This document shows, one piece after another, positions 9,937-21,231 of a stretch of 64,000 bases of DNA. Within the stretch, counting starts at the first letter, position 1. Each line of letters starts with the position of its first letter. Below the pieces are notes generated by a model. It did not search any database and was not told where the DNA came from. It saw nothing but the letters and a program-made list of their open reading frames with translations. The stretch spans positions 496,001 to 560,000 of the forward strand of contig CAVPZU010000003.1 in NCBI GenBank assembly GCA_963710355.1, read 5' to 3'. The DNA is from Fen-1359 sp963710355 (lineage in GTDB: Bacteria; Planctomycetota; Phycisphaerae; Sedimentisphaerales; Anaerobacaceae). The position numbers and the translations under genes were made by a program.

Positions 9937-11446
9937 TTATTTCTTTGTAACAACTTCTACTCTGTCTATCTTAAATTGGCCGAAAGTATTGACAAGTCTG
10001 AAAAAGTCCTCCGGATTGCCGGAGCCGACTGCCAGTGCGATATGCCCCGCATCAAAGCCGCCGCGACCAGCCTTTTTGAAAGAAGAGTCCAGCCCGACCC
10101 ATTTATCGCCGATGTATGCCTGCGCCCAGGCGTGACCACCGAAACTACTTTCGATAGTACCCCATTCCTTCACATACGCAACGCCGACGACCACCTGCGC
10201 AGGTATCCCCACCGCCCGGCACAGCGCCGCCGCAAGAACCGCAAACTCAGTGCAGTCGCCCTGGCGGCTCTCGAGAACCTCAACCGCCGACGCATAACCA
10301 ACCGACAAAGTCTTGTTTTCAATATAGTCGGCAACAAACGCCTCAATCCTTCTTACAGCCTCGGCTGCATCCTTCGTATCGCCGACAGCCTGTCTTGCCA
10401 ATTTAATAATCCTTTGGTCATCACTTTGCACAAACCCGCCCGGTTTTAACGCCCCCAGAATCTTTTCATCTTTGCCTTTATACGGAAATGACGCACCCTT
10501 CGGCACCAAAACAGGTTTGACCTTTACAATCACCCTGCCGCCCTCAGCCTTAGTGACCATCTGGTTATCCGTTGATGGGATTGATTCGAGCCTGATTATA
10601 TCGCCGGCAGCTCGATTTGCCCGGCGCATTTGCATCAGATTTCGGGCTAAGATAATACGTAACCGATTCCGCCCCGCCCACATCGTCTATCGGCTGCGGT
10701 GCTTTCACAAACATCTTGTCAATAACATCAAACACCTCAGGAGGGCTTGTTGCAAATTCCTTCAGGCAGGCAACCATTTCAATCTTCATACCCATAACAG
10801 GCATTATGCTTTTTTGAACACCAATATTGTCGTCAACATAATCGACATTCTCAACCAGTCCCGCCATTGGTATTTCCACCTTCGTCCTGACCTCCGTCAG
10901 CTCGACAACCCGGCCGAGCAGGTCAACCTTCTGCCTGTCGCCTACCGTGATTTCCGCATCAAACGCCTGCACAAATGACGGGTTGAATGCCTTGGCCTTA
11001 TAAATTGTTCCCTTCTTTAAACCTTTTTCCTTCTCAAGCAACCGCAGCCCCTCCGGCATCAACGCCCCATCAGGCCATCTCTCCCGGCTGACAACAGAAC
11101 CCCTCGCAACAGTCACAAAGCCGTTTGGTTCAACGCTGCCTGATACCTTCATTGTCAAAAAGCTCATCTGCTGCACGGCTTCAAACGAAAGGGGCTTTCC
11201 TTTTTCGGTTTCCACACTCGTCTCGGTCATATTCATCGTTAGCGGCGTCACCCCGCGACTGACCGTCATATTGACTGTCATTGTTGTCTTAACCCTGCCG
11301 TCGCCGACCTGCCTGATGCTGACGGCGTAGCCTGTCTTTTTACCCTCCATAAACAGGGCAAAGTAGTTGACCTCATCGCTGGCAAACAGCCTGCCGCAAA
11401 AAATCAAAAAAAACTGAACCAAAAATGAAAAAAATATTCTCTTCAC
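9937..11446 (-). CDS. Secreted transglutaminase-like protein (one frameshift)
   Basis: A predicted exported protein with a transglutaminase-like (papain-fold) C-terminal domain; its substrate is unknown. The start is GTG at 11446, as no in-frame ATG exists; a signal sequence follows (IFFSFLVQFFLIFCGRLFA). About 260 residues of unrecognised beta-rich sequence precede the catalytic domain. The triad is visible: Cys in RQGDCTEFAVL, His in FGGHAWAQAYI, Asp in GLDSSF. The frame shifts near 10610-10630; removing one A from GGCAAATCG joins ...SPKSDANAPGN to RAAGDIIRLESIP. Pieces are 10565-11446 and 9937-10683. It is transcribed away from murE across a 95-base gap holding a palindromic promoter. Confidence 0.75.
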
Positions 11447-11471
11447 TGCATCTATTCTTAATCATACAAAA

Positions 11472-11513
11472 TTGATTTTGACGAAATAATCGTTATACTT
11501 TTAACAGTATAAC
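11472..11513 (+). promoter_or_regulatory. murE promoter with overlapping palindrome
   Basis: TTGATT (11472-11477), 16 bases, TATACT (11494-11499). The -10 lies in a perfect inverted repeat, GTTATACT-6-AGTATAAC (11492-11513), which also offers a TATACT on the minus strand. The divergent transglutaminase gene may share it. Confidence 0.55.
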
Positions 11514-11541
11514 CTGATACTAAAAGAACTCTATAACAAAA

Positions 11542-13094
11542 ATGATGACTTTGGAAAACCTGTTGGAAATTGTCAGCCGATCCGCCGCCAGCGGACCTAA
11601 CCTCTGCGTCGATTCACGCCTGGCAAAATCAGGCGATGTTTTTGTCGCCGTAAAAGGCGCTCATTTAGACGGCCATAACTTCATCGAACAGGCCATCGCC
11701 AACGGCGCAAAATTCATCGTCGCCCAAAAAAACTTCTGCAAACCTCCGTCTTCCACACATCACGAACTAATCTTTGTCGAAAACTCCGCAAAGGCAGCAG
11801 CCAAGCTCGCACACGCCAAAAAAGGCTTTCCAGCCAATAAACTCACCTGCCTGGCGGTCACCGGCACAAACGGCAAAACAACCGTTGCCTACCTCGTCCG
11901 CTCAATAATCCAAAGCACAGGCCAGCGTTGCGGCCTTATCGGAACGGTCCAGTACGATACAGGCGAAAAAACATATCAATCGAAACTTACAACACCAGAC
12001 CCTTTCACCATTGCAGACATAACAAGTCAGATGGTTGCCGCCGGCGCCAAATTTATGGTAACCGAGGCCAGCAGCCACGCACTCGACCAGGACAGGCTCG
12101 AAGGCATCAATTTTGCCGCCGCCGCCTTTACAAATCTTACAGGCGACCACCTCGACTATCACAAAACAAAAGATAATTACCTCGCCGCCAAAACCAGACT
12201 CTTCCAGAGCCTCTCTGCGGACGCAACTGCTGTCCTCAATAAACAATCCTCCCAATCTGCCCAAATCGCAGCACAGACAAAAGCCCGCATCCTCTGGTAT
12301 TCAATCGATGAACCCGCAAACCTTACCGCCCATATCCAGGTTATGAACACAACCGGCACAAGTTTTTCTCTCGAATACAACGGACAAAGGCATTTCGTCA
12401 AAACACCTCTGCTTGGCAGGTTTAACGTGAGCAACTGTCTGGCCGCCGCAGGCCTGTGCATCGCAGCAGGAATCAACCTCGATACAATCTGTGCGGCGCT
12501 GTCAAATCCCGATAAGGTGCCAGGCCGCCTCGAAAAAGTTCACTTCCCGGGTCACGAGTCACGGGCGCGGGGCACATTCTTATCGACTACGCACACACCG
12601 ATGACGCTCTTAAAAATGTCCTCGAAACGTTAAAGCCGCTCTGCGCAGGAAAGCTAATCGTTGTCTTCGGATGCGGCGGCGACAGAGACCGAACTAAAAG
12701 ACCACGAATGGCCAAAGTCGCCGAAAAATTTGCCGACCTCATCATTGTCACCAGTGATAATCCCAGAACAGAAAATCCGCAGGCAATTATCAACGAAATC
12801 GTCGCAGGCTTTGAGACCGGCCCTGCAATACCATATTCGCAACTACGAGCCACGAGCAACAAGCTACGAGTCGCGGGTCACGGGTCACAAGCCACGATTA
12901 TAGTCGAACCGGACAGGAAAACCGCCATCGGTATCGCCATTGAAAAGGCACAAGATAAAGACATAATTCTTATCGCAGGCAAAGGCCACGAAAACTATCA
13001 AATCCTCGCCGACAAGACCATCCATTTCTCCGACCAGGAAGTCGCAACCGAATTCCTACAGAAAAAAGTGGTGAGCCTGCCGAACCAAAAATGA
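11542..13094 (+). CDS. murE: UDP-MurNAc-L-Ala-D-Glu:meso-DAP ligase MurE (one frameshift)
   Basis: MurE adds the third residue of the peptidoglycan stem peptide in the cytoplasm. Seen in order: N-domain DSRLAKSGDVFVAVKG, ATP loop VTGTNGKTTVAYL (about residue 115), TEASSHALDQDR, GDHLDYHKTKDNYL, then ILIDYAHTDDALKN, FGCGGDRDRTKRP and the substrate motif SDNPRTENP. DNPR marks meso-diaminopimelate specificity in this family. The frame changes near 12565: 11542-12633 covers the first part, and 12708-13094 lies in the second frame. One added base joins them inside a repeat-derived loop (GHESRARG). A second repeat loop (LRATSNKLRVAGHGSQAT) sits at 12838-12897. The stop overlaps an ATG (ATGA at 13091), the usual coupling to murF. 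Confidence 0.9.
12548..12570 (+). repeat. Degenerate GTCACGAGTCACGGG string in murE
   Basis: GGGTCACGAGTCACGGGCGC replaces a normally short loop of MurE ahead of the DYAHT motif, and the murE frameshift lies within it. Confidence 0.5.
12838..12897 (+). repeat. Degenerate tandem ACGAGCCACGAGCAAC-like string in murE
   Basis: About 60 bases of the pattern ACGAGC(C/A)AC...ACGAGTCGCGGGTCACGGG lie in frame between INEIVAGFETG and IIVEPDRKTA. In another frame it reads NYEPRATSYESRVTGHK, a wording typical of dispersed low-complexity repeats in environmental genomes. Confidence 0.6.
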
Positions 13095-13195
13095 AACCAA
13101 TCCCGATAAATAAACTTGCACAAATAATCAACGCCGAACTGAAAAATTCGAGTTTAGCCCCCGTCCGCCGCAGGCGGATGGCGGGGGTCACTTAA
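13091..13195 (+). pseudogene. Truncated murF-like start
   Basis: ATG 13091 overlaps the murE stop as ATGA. The 34-residue product MKPIPINKLAQIINAELKN... resembles the first residues of the murF found at 15343 (MKELSITELAAIIKA...). It ends in a palindromic repeat (13164-13178) that reads VRRRR, then a stop. It looks like the original coupled murF start, now cut off by the inserted RCC1 gene. Confidence 0.5.
13164..13178. repeat. TCCGCCGCAGGCGGA palindrome
   Basis: This copy sits exactly where the truncated murF start loses similarity to murF. Confidence 0.8.
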
Positions 13196-13347
13196 CGCCA
13201 CATACGCGAACAAACCTCACGATAGGGTTTTTACGAAAGCTTTTTTGAGAATTTTCTTGCAAATTCGATAGGTAATGTGGTATAGTTGACAGACGTCCGA
13301 ATGGGTCTATGTTTCTCGGATGATTCTTTAGGATGGAGGAAAATCAA

Positions 13348-15189
13348 ATGAATGTTCAAATTCGACGCTGGGGGCAGGGGGTTGGTTTTTACCTGTTTCT
13401 TTCGGTTTTTTGCATTCTGACAATATCGCCGGCTGCCCTTTTCGCCGGCTCTGTCAAGGGCTGGGGCCAAGTGGCCGTCGATAGCAACAACTTTATCGGC
13501 AGCCAATTTACCGCAATCGCGTCAGGAGATGAAACCTCTCTTGCTCTGAAGTCCGACCACTCAATCGTCGGCTGGGGCTTGAATGATTATGGTGAGGCGA
13601 CGCCTCCAGCCGGAAACAACTTCATTGCCATCGCGGGAGGATGGCGTCACGCTATTGCCCTGAAGTCCGACGGTTCAATCGTCGGCTGGGGCTACAATAC
13701 GTATGGTGAGGCAACGCCGCCTGCCGGAAACAACTTCATTGCCATCGCGGCAGGAACTACACACTCTCTTGCCCTTAAGTCCGACCACTCAATCGTCGGC
13801 TGGGGCGATAATGGTTATGGTAGGGCAACGCCTCCTGCAGGAAACAACTTCATCGCCATCGCGGCAGGATCGAGCTTCTCTCTTGCCCTTAAGTCAGACG
13901 GCTCAATCGTCGGCTGGGGCGACAATTCCAATGGTGAATGCAATGTTCCAGCCGGAAACAACTTCATCGCCATCGCGGCACGAATTGACCACTCTCTTGC
14001 CCTTAAGTCCGACGGCTCAATCGTTGCCTGGGGCGGCAATTTTTATGGTGAATGCAATGTTCCAGCCGGAAACAACTTCATTGCCATCGCAGCAGGAGAT
14101 TACCACTCTCTTGCCCTGAAGTCCGACGGCTCAATCGTCGGCTGGGGCAGCAATTGGTTTGGTGAGACAACGCCCCCCGCTGGAAACAACTTTATAGCCA
14201 TTACGGGAGGATATTTCAACTCTTTTGCTCTGAAGTCCGACGGCTCAACCGTCGGCTGGGGCGAAAATGACTTTGGTGAGGCAACGCCTCCAGCCGGAAA
14301 CAACTTCATCGCCATCGCGGCAGGATATGGCCACTTTCATGCCCTGAAGTCCGACCACTCAATCGTCGTCTGGGGTGTTGACTTTGGCAGTGGTGATGCG
14401 ACACCTCCTGCCGGAAATAACTTTGTTGCCATTGCGGCAGGATATAACCATTCTCTTGCCCTTAAGTCCGACGGCTCAATCGTCGGCTGGGGCAGCAACA
14501 TTGATAATTCTGGTAACAGGGTTGGTGAGGCAACGCCTCCAGCCGGAAACAACTTCATCGCCATCGCGGCAGGAGGGTACCACTCTCTTGCCCTGAAGTC
14601 CGACCACTCAATTGTCGGCTGGGGTGGAAATGATTATAATCAGTCGACGCCGCCTGCCGGAAACAACTTCATCGCCATCGCGGCAGGAGGACACCACTCT
14701 CTTGCCCTGAAGTCCGACCACTCAATCGTCGGCTGGGGTGGGAATGATTATAATCAGTCGACGCCGCCTGCCGGAAACAACTTCATCGCCATCGCGGCAG
14801 GAGAGAGGCACTCTCTTGCCCTGAAGTCCGACGGCTCAATCGTCGGCTGGGGCGACAATACCTGGGGTGAGGCAACGCCTCCTGCAGGGAATAACTTCAT
14901 CGTCATCGCGGCAGGATATTTGCATTCTCTTGCCCTCAAGTCAGACGGTTCAATCGTCGGCTGGGGCGAAAATTGGGATGGTGAGGCGATGCCTCCCGCG
15001 GGAAACAACTTCATAGCCATCGCGGCAGGAGGGAACAGTTCTCTTGCCATGCGTCCTTGCCCGTTCGCGTTAGCTGGCGACCTAAATAACGATTGCAGGG
15101 TAGACCTGGCCGACTTCGCCATATTGGCCGGCAACTGGCTTGTCGATTGCTACGCAGACCCGAATAATCCGGCTTGTGTGCCAAAATAG
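13348..15189 (+). CDS. Secreted RCC1-type beta-propeller repeat protein with C-terminal dockerin, 613 aa
   Basis: Function unknown; probably a secreted or cell-surface binding protein. ATG 13348 has GGAGGA at 13335-13340; a signal peptide follows (FYLFLSVFCILTISPAALFA). The body is 13 full RCC1-like units of 38 residues plus a partial one, consensus FIAIAAGxxHSLALKSDGS then IVGWG and PPAGNN. Units 9 and 8 are a little longer. Neighbouring units are near-identical as DNA (units 10 and 11 especially), so the array has grown recently. The end is a dockerin-like GDLNNDCRVDLADFAILAGN. It interrupts the murE-murF order, has its own ribosome site, and is unrelated to cell-wall synthesis, so I read it as an insertion. 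Confidence 0.85.
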   Translation: MNVQIRRWGQGVGFYLFLSVFCILTISPAALFAGSVKGWGQVAVDSNNFIGSQFTAIASGDETSLALKSDHSIVGWGLNDYGEATPPAGNNFIAIAGGWRHAIALKSDGSIVGWGYNTYGEATPPAGNNFIAIAAGTTHSLALKSDHSIVGWGDNGYGRATPPAGNNFIAIAAGSSFSLALKSDGSIVGWGDNSNGECNVPAGNNFIAIAARIDHSLALKSDGSIVAWGGNFYGECNVPAGNNFIAIAAGDYHSLALKSDGSIVGWGSNWFGETTPPAGNNFIAITGGYFNSFALKSDGSTVGWGENDFGEATPPAGNNFIAIAAGYGHFHALKSDHSIVVWGVDFGSGDATPPAGNNFVAIAAGYNHSLALKSDGSIVGWGSNIDNSGNRVGEATPPAGNNFIAIAAGGYHSLALKSDHSIVGWGGNDYNQSTPPAGNNFIAIAAGGHHSLALKSDHSIVGWGGNDYNQSTPPAGNNFIAIAAGERHSLALKSDGSIVGWGDNTWGEATPPAGNNFIVIAAGYLHSLALKSDGSIVGWGENWDGEAMPPAGNNFIAIAAGGNSSLAMRPCPFALAGDLNNDCRVDLADFAILAGNWLVDCYADPNNPACVPK

Positions 15190-15342
15190 CTCGACCCTGC
15201 CTCTACCGTCCACCTACGCTTCAGCGAACAAGAAGGTCTCCGCAGGCGCGAGGTCATTCTTCCGGTTCTATCAAGAATCCCCCTAAATTCTCTCCGACCT
15301 TGATTCTCAACCCATCAGTGCGTATGATGTGCTACAGAAACA

Positions 15343-16764
15343 ATGAAGGAATTATCAATAACAGAATTGGCCGCAATAATAAAGGCGAGTCACGAGCCAC
15401 CAGCCACCAGCCACGGTTTTTTCACCGGCGTCAGCACAGACTCGCGAACGGTAAAAACGGGCGACTGCTTCTTCGCAATATCCGGCGAAAAATTCGACGG
15501 CCACAACTTTTTAGACCAGGTTTTCCAAAAAGGGCGCAGCCTGCGCCGTCGTTTCAAAAGACATCCGCACGAAATATGCCGACAAACCGCTCTTGAAAGT
15601 GGCCGACACAATAGCGGCGCTCGGCCAACTCGCACACTATTATCGCAACGACCTTAAGGCGACCGTAATCGCCATAACAGGTTCTGTCGGCAAGACAACC
15701 ACAAGACAAATCATTTACAATTGTCTGAGCCGACACTTCCCGACAATTCAATCGCCGAAAAGTTTCAACAACAATATCGGCCTGCCGCTGACCATCCTCG
15801 CCGCCCAGCCCGACACCAAAATAATCGTCGCAGAACTCGGCAGCAACCACCCCGGCGAAATCGCCAATCTTGCCAAAATCGCCTGCCCGGACATCGCCCT
15901 TGTCACCAACATCCACCCGGCACACCTCGATGGTTTCGGCTCAATTGAGGCCATCGCCGCTGAAAAATCCTCCATCGCCGATGGATTAAGAGAAAACGGC
16001 ACGCTTGTCATCAACGCCGACCAACCCCTCCTTCTCGATGTGTGCCGCTCAAAAAAAATTAAAAATCTAATCACTTTCGGAATCCGCCGCAGGCGGACCG
16101 ACATTCAAGCCTCCAATATTGAACTTCTGCCAACCTCATCTCGTTTAAAATCGAGGATACCGTAATCGACCTGCCGCTGCCCGGCCCGGGCAATTGTCAA
16201 AATGCCCTCGCCGCCTGGGCAGTTTGCAGCCAGCTGGACATTAAACTACACGACTTCGCAGCATCGCTAAAGGAACTATCCGCTGTCGCTATGCGGGCGG
16301 AAATCCTCCAAATCGGCCCCTTAACCGTCATCAACGACTGCTACAACGCCAACCCTGCCTCAATGACAAACGCCCTTCAAATTCTTTCAAACCTTGACCG
16401 TTCAGGCAACCGACGCCTCGTTTTCATCTGCGGGGATATGAATGAGTTAGGCAAAGACACAGAACTGCTGCACGCCGAGCTTGGCTGGCAAATCGCCCGC
16501 TCGAACATCAATCTGCTCATAACCGTGGGGCCCTTCGCCCAGGTCGCCCATCCGCCTGCGGCGGACCTTCGGCGGACCAAACAATCCGCAAAAAGCAATA
16601 TCGAGGTAATTTCTTACCCCGATACCGTTTCCGCCTGTAATAGTCTGCAAAAAATTATCAAAGATACCGATATAATATTAGTTAAAGGCTCAAGGGTCGT
16701 CGGCCTCGAAGAGGCCATTGAAAAACTAAAATCGCTGTTCGGGCCGGTTAAATCCGATAGCTAA
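15343..16764 (+). CDS. murF: UDP-MurNAc-tripeptide:D-Ala-D-Ala ligase MurF (two frameshifts)
   Basis: MurF completes the UDP-MurNAc pentapeptide. The order is FTGVSTDSRTVKTGDCFFAI, FDGHNFLDQ, then the ATP loop ITGSVGKTTTRQI, SFNNNIGLPLTIL, ELGSNHPGEI and NDCYNANPASM. Frame 1 runs 15343 to about 15525, frame 2 to about 16130, and frame 3 to 16764. Removing one base at CAAAAAGGG restores FQKGAACAVVSKDIR; adding one near 16130 restores NLISFKIEDTVIDL. The N-terminus carries a repeat-coded loop (ASHEPPATSH), and two palindromes are read in frame (RRRR at 16083; HPPAADLRR at 16551). No good ribosome site precedes ATG 15343, unlike the ATGA-coupled remnant at 13091. Confidence 0.9.
15388..15417 (+). 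repeat. GTCACGAGCCACCAGCCACC repeat in murF
   Basis: The string is in frame between LAAIIKA and GFFTGVSTDSR and adds SHEPPATSH. It is close in wording to 12838-12897. Confidence 0.6.
16083..16097. repeat. TCCGCCGCAGGCGGA palindrome in murF
   Basis: Read in frame as RRRR after FGI in the MurF central domain. Confidence 0.8.
16551..16565. repeat. TCCGCCTGCGGCGGA palindrome in murF
   Basis: Read in frame as PPAAD in a MurF C-domain loop, followed by a half copy CTTCGGCGGACC. Confidence 0.8.
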
Positions 16765-16779
16765 ATTATAGAGAAAAAG

Positions 16780-17919
<1,140 letters not shown>

Positions 17920-18008
17920 ATCAAATCAGGTCCCTTGAATCCCGGGTCTTTAGTGCGGTCAAAAGTGCAGAGAAAAGTGAGACTTTCTTACCCTTCGCAC
18001 TGCACCCT

Positions 18009-19795
18009 TCACTCTGCACCTTTTAAAGATTCTTTAAGATGTGATAAAAGATATTCCTTATCCGGGCCGCCCAAATGCTGCCACGGAAGATAATCGTCCT
18101 GCTCAAACTGCCTCTGTGCAAAGGTCTCCAAATCAAGGCCGAACTGGGCAAAAGCCGCCTTCCATTTTTTCTATATCGAAACTTTCATCCCAAAGGTCAA
18201 ATCGAGCGCTACTGCGAAAAGCAGATTCAATAACATCAGAGAGCCTTCTGTCGCCCCTGCCGATTGCCGATTCGAGAATGCTCATATCTATATTGTGAAA
18301 TTTGAACTGAATTGTCTTCGGCAGCTCCGCCTGCGGCGGATTTCTTCTCACCTAAAATAAGCTGTTTTGCGTTCTCAAAATACGCCTTCGGCTTTTGTCC
18401 CAGCCAGGCAAAAGGCGTATGCGGTTTCGGCACAAACCAGCTCACAGCGGCATTTATCTGACCAACCTTGCCATCAACTTCTTTTCGAAGGTTTGCAAGT
18501 TTCACGCAAAGCTCAACAATTTTTCTGACATCCTCTTCGGTCTCGCCGGGCAGCCCCGCTATAAAGTAAAGTTTTATATGTCCCCATCCTGCCCGCCAGA
18601 CCTGCTCGACCGCCGCAAAAAGGTCTTCATCCTTAAGAGGTTTATTTATAATCCTTCGCAGCCTCTCGCTGGCCGCCTCAACAGCGATTGTAACCGCCCC
18701 CTTCCGGACATTTGTCACCATAGCCGGCAGCAGCTTTAACTGCTGCTGCACCCGCAGGCTCGGCAGCGACAGGCCGACGTGTTTTTCGCTGAAATAATTA
18801 TGAAGCCTTTCAACCAGAACTTCCAGATTCGGGTAATCGCCGCTCGACAAACTCAGCAGGCTGACCGTATCAAAGCCGGTCGAATGGTAGCAGGCCTTTG
18901 CGATATCGACGATTTTATCTATGCTGCGGAAACGCACCGGCCTTCTGCAAAAAGTCGCCTGGCAGAATCTGCATCGGCCCGGACAACCTCTCATAATCTC
19001 GACATTTATCCGCTCCTGAACGGCCTGTGCAAAAGGCACTATCGGCGCCAGCAGCACAGGAGCATTGTCGAAATCTTCCACAACGGCATTTTTAAACTGC
19101 GTCCGCAGTCCCGGCAAAAGCGGCATTAAACAATTATCCTGCAAATGAAAAAAAAGCGGCACATAGGCCCAGTCGAAACTTTCAGCTATTCTTTTAAGGG
19201 TATCTTTCTTGCTGGTCCCTTTTTGCTTTTCTTCAATCAATACCTTCGCCAGTTCGACGACGGCCTGCTCGCCCTCACCGAGAACAAACAGGTCAAAAAA
19301 TTCTGCCGCCGGCTCGCAGCAGTTCGCCTGCCCGCCTCCGCCGATTATCAAAGGGTCTTCCTCACTCCGGTCTTTGCTGCGCAAATTTATACCCGACAAA
19401 TCCAGAATGTTGAGGACATTTGAATAGCACAGCTCATTGGTAAGACCAAAGCCGATTGCATCAAAGCCCTTAAGGGCAGCTCTTGATTCGAGACTGAACA
19501 AGGGGATTTTTTTCTCACGCAGGATTTTTCCCGCATCTATCCACGGAGCAAAACATCGTTCCGCAGCTACATTCTCCATCCTGTTTAAACAATCATAGAT
19601 AATCGCCAGTCCCGTATGGCTCATACCCACTTCATACACATCGGGAAAGCACAGGGCTATCCGCAGCCGGCAGACCGACAGGTCTTTTTTAACCTGGTTC
19701 ACCTCGCCGCCGATATACCTTGCAGGTCTGCGAACAAAGGGGAGAAATTCCTCCTCAACACGCCCAATAAGTATCTCTGGCTTTTTATCATTCAT
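18009..19795 (-). CDS. TIGR03960-type B12-binding radical SAM protein (two frameshifts)
   Basis: A member of the B12-binding radical SAM family TIGR03960; its reaction is not established. The N-terminal part has FPDVYEVGMSHTG, and the radical SAM cluster is MRGCPGRCRFCQATF (CxxxCxxC). The long frame runs 19795 to about 18345. Removing one A near 18347 (AAGAAATCC) gives EKNPPQAELPKTIQFKFHNI; removing one more A near 18168 gives EKWKAAFAQFGLDLETFA, and the frame then ends at 18009. The first shift borders a palindromic repeat (18326-18340). The restored length, about 594 residues, fits the family. Confidence 0.85.
18326..18340. repeat. TCCGCCTGCGGCGGA palindrome in the radical SAM gene
   Basis: On the coding strand it reads NPPQAE in the restored frame and SAAGGA in the unrestored one; the frameshift touches its edge. 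Confidence 0.8.
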
Positions 19796-19874
19796 TGCCG
19801 TATTATAAAAAAATGTGTATTATTTGCTACAGATTTAACACAGCACCAGAAACGGAACTATAAACGGAAAATTT

Positions 19875-20921
19875 ATGGACAGAGAAAAAAAAAGAACATT
19901 AGCAGCAATCTTCGCAGCAAATATCGCCCTTGTGTTTTTTTGCATCGCCGAAACAATCGGCTGCAGGAGCAAATCACCATACAGTATCGACAGCGGCGAG
20001 CGGCTGGTAATGGGGACAGTCGCCCACATCACAGTTGTCGCCGACGACAGGCAAACCGCCCGGCAGTGCATCGATGCCGCAGCAGAGCATATCGATACGA
20101 TTGAAGATTTATTCAGCTACCACAGGAGCGATTCCGAAATAAGTGCAATCAACCGGCAGGCATTCAATTCACCCGTAAAGGCGAGCCGGCAGGTTTATCA
20201 GCTTATCAAAAAAAGCGTCGAGTTCAGCCGACTCACCGGCGGCGCATTCGATATCACAGTCGGGCCGCTCGTTGACCTGTGGCATCAGGCAGGCGAGGCA
20301 AATTCCACACCGACGGCTGAGGAAATTGCCTCTGCCCGCTCAAAGGTCGGATACGAGAAGCTGATTTTAGATGACGCAAATTCGACTGTGCGTTTTAGTG
20401 TTGATGGTATGCGGCTGGATTTGGGCGCAATCGCAAAAGGCTACGCCGTCGATGTGGCAATTGAGGTAATAAGGGAGGGCGGCAGCATCGGCGGTTTAGT
20501 CAACATCGGTGGCGAGATTCGCTGCTTCGGAACGCCGCCAAATGGTAAAAAACAGTGGCTAATCGGCCTGCAGAACCCGGACTTAAAAGCGGCCAATCAG
20601 ATAATCCTAATATTGAAGCTCAATGACAAGGCCGTCTCTACCAGCGGCGATTACCAGCGGTTTGTCACCATAGGCGGACGACACTTCAGCCATATTATCG
20701 ACCCGAAAAGCGGCAGAAGTGCCCAGGCCCTTTCGAGTGTGACCATTATTACCAGGCAGGCCACCGATGCCGACGCACTTGCCACCGCAGTCAGCGTTCT
20801 GGGCAGAGAAAAAGGCCTTAACCTGATAGAAAGCATTCCCTTTGCAGAGGCGATTTTTATCTCGCCGGCGCCGGATTACAAAATCACAAAAACCAGCGGC
20901 GCAGAAAAGTATATCAAGTAA
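19875..20921 (+). CDS. apbE: FAD:protein FMN transferase ApbE
   Basis: ApbE attaches FMN covalently to a Thr or Ser of target proteins such as Rnf/Nqr subunits, outside the cytoplasmic membrane. The 348-residue protein has an N-terminal hydrophobic stretch ending at Cys (AETIGC), so it may be a lipoprotein. Family motifs: MGTVAHITV, LFSYHRSDSEISAINR, GGAFDITVGPLVDLW, LGAIAKGYAVD, LVNIGGEIRCFG, AVSTSGDYQRF and HIIDPKSGR. Length and motif order are normal. No target operon (rnf, nqr) is in the window; the next gene is a metalloprotease fragment. Confidence 0.95.
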   Translation: MDREKKRTLAAIFAANIALVFFCIAETIGCRSKSPYSIDSGERLVMGTVAHITVVADDRQTARQCIDAAAEHIDTIEDLFSYHRSDSEISAINRQAFNSPVKASRQVYQLIKKSVEFSRLTGGAFDITVGPLVDLWHQAGEANSTPTAEEIASARSKVGYEKLILDDANSTVRFSVDGMRLDLGAIAKGYAVDVAIEVIREGGSIGGLVNIGGEIRCFGTPPNGKKQWLIGLQNPDLKAANQIILILKLNDKAVSTSGDYQRFVTIGGRHFSHIIDPKSGRSAQALSSVTIITRQATDADALATAVSVLGREKGLNLIESIPFAEAIFISPAPDYKITKTSGAEKYIK

Positions 20922-20934
20922 TTCGTTGTTTAGC

Positions 20935-20953
20935 CGTCGCCGGTACGGCGACG
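20935..20953. repeat. CGTCGCCG-3-CGGCGACG palindrome
   Basis: A perfect 8-bp stem with a GTA loop lies between apbE and the M48 fragment. No T-run follows, so it is not a standard terminator. Confidence 0.5.
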
Positions 20954-20969
20954 CAATACTATCTACTAT

Positions 20970-21185
20970 TTGCGTTTGAGCAACCCCAACGGAATGCTTG
21001 GGACCTTCAAGATGCTGCAGGAGGAGAACAAGACCAGGCCTATCGAATTTTTGTCCACGCACCCAAGGCCTGAAAACCGCCTCGGATACATCGAAGAAAA
21101 AATCAGGATGAACCGCTTAAAGCCGGAAAGACTGCGAATCGCACCTGAAGATTACAAGAAAAATGTCCTCGACCAGTTAAAATAA
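20970..21185 (+). pseudogene. C-terminal fragment of an M48 metalloprotease
   Basis: The 72-residue reading frame has NPNGMLGTFKMLQ and FLSTHPRPENRLGYIEEKI, the conserved tail of M48 (BepA/LoiP-like) peptidases. The HExxH zinc site is absent and the frame begins right after a 19-base palindrome. It looks like the remains of a gene deleted by recombination. No start codon with a ribosome site is seen. Confidence 0.6.
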
Positions 21186-21231
21186 AAAAGCTTCCCCTGC
21201 CGTTGCAGCAGCTGCCACCGCAGGCAGATAT

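Noticed and set aside
9711..9950. Complete 79-codon gene
   Set aside because: Only the central part matches a transposase tail; there is no start signal and no catalytic region.
13500..15050. Regular 114-bp repeats as a CRISPR-like array
   Set aside because: The repeats are one continuous reading frame of RCC1 units with a signal peptide; there are no unique spacers.
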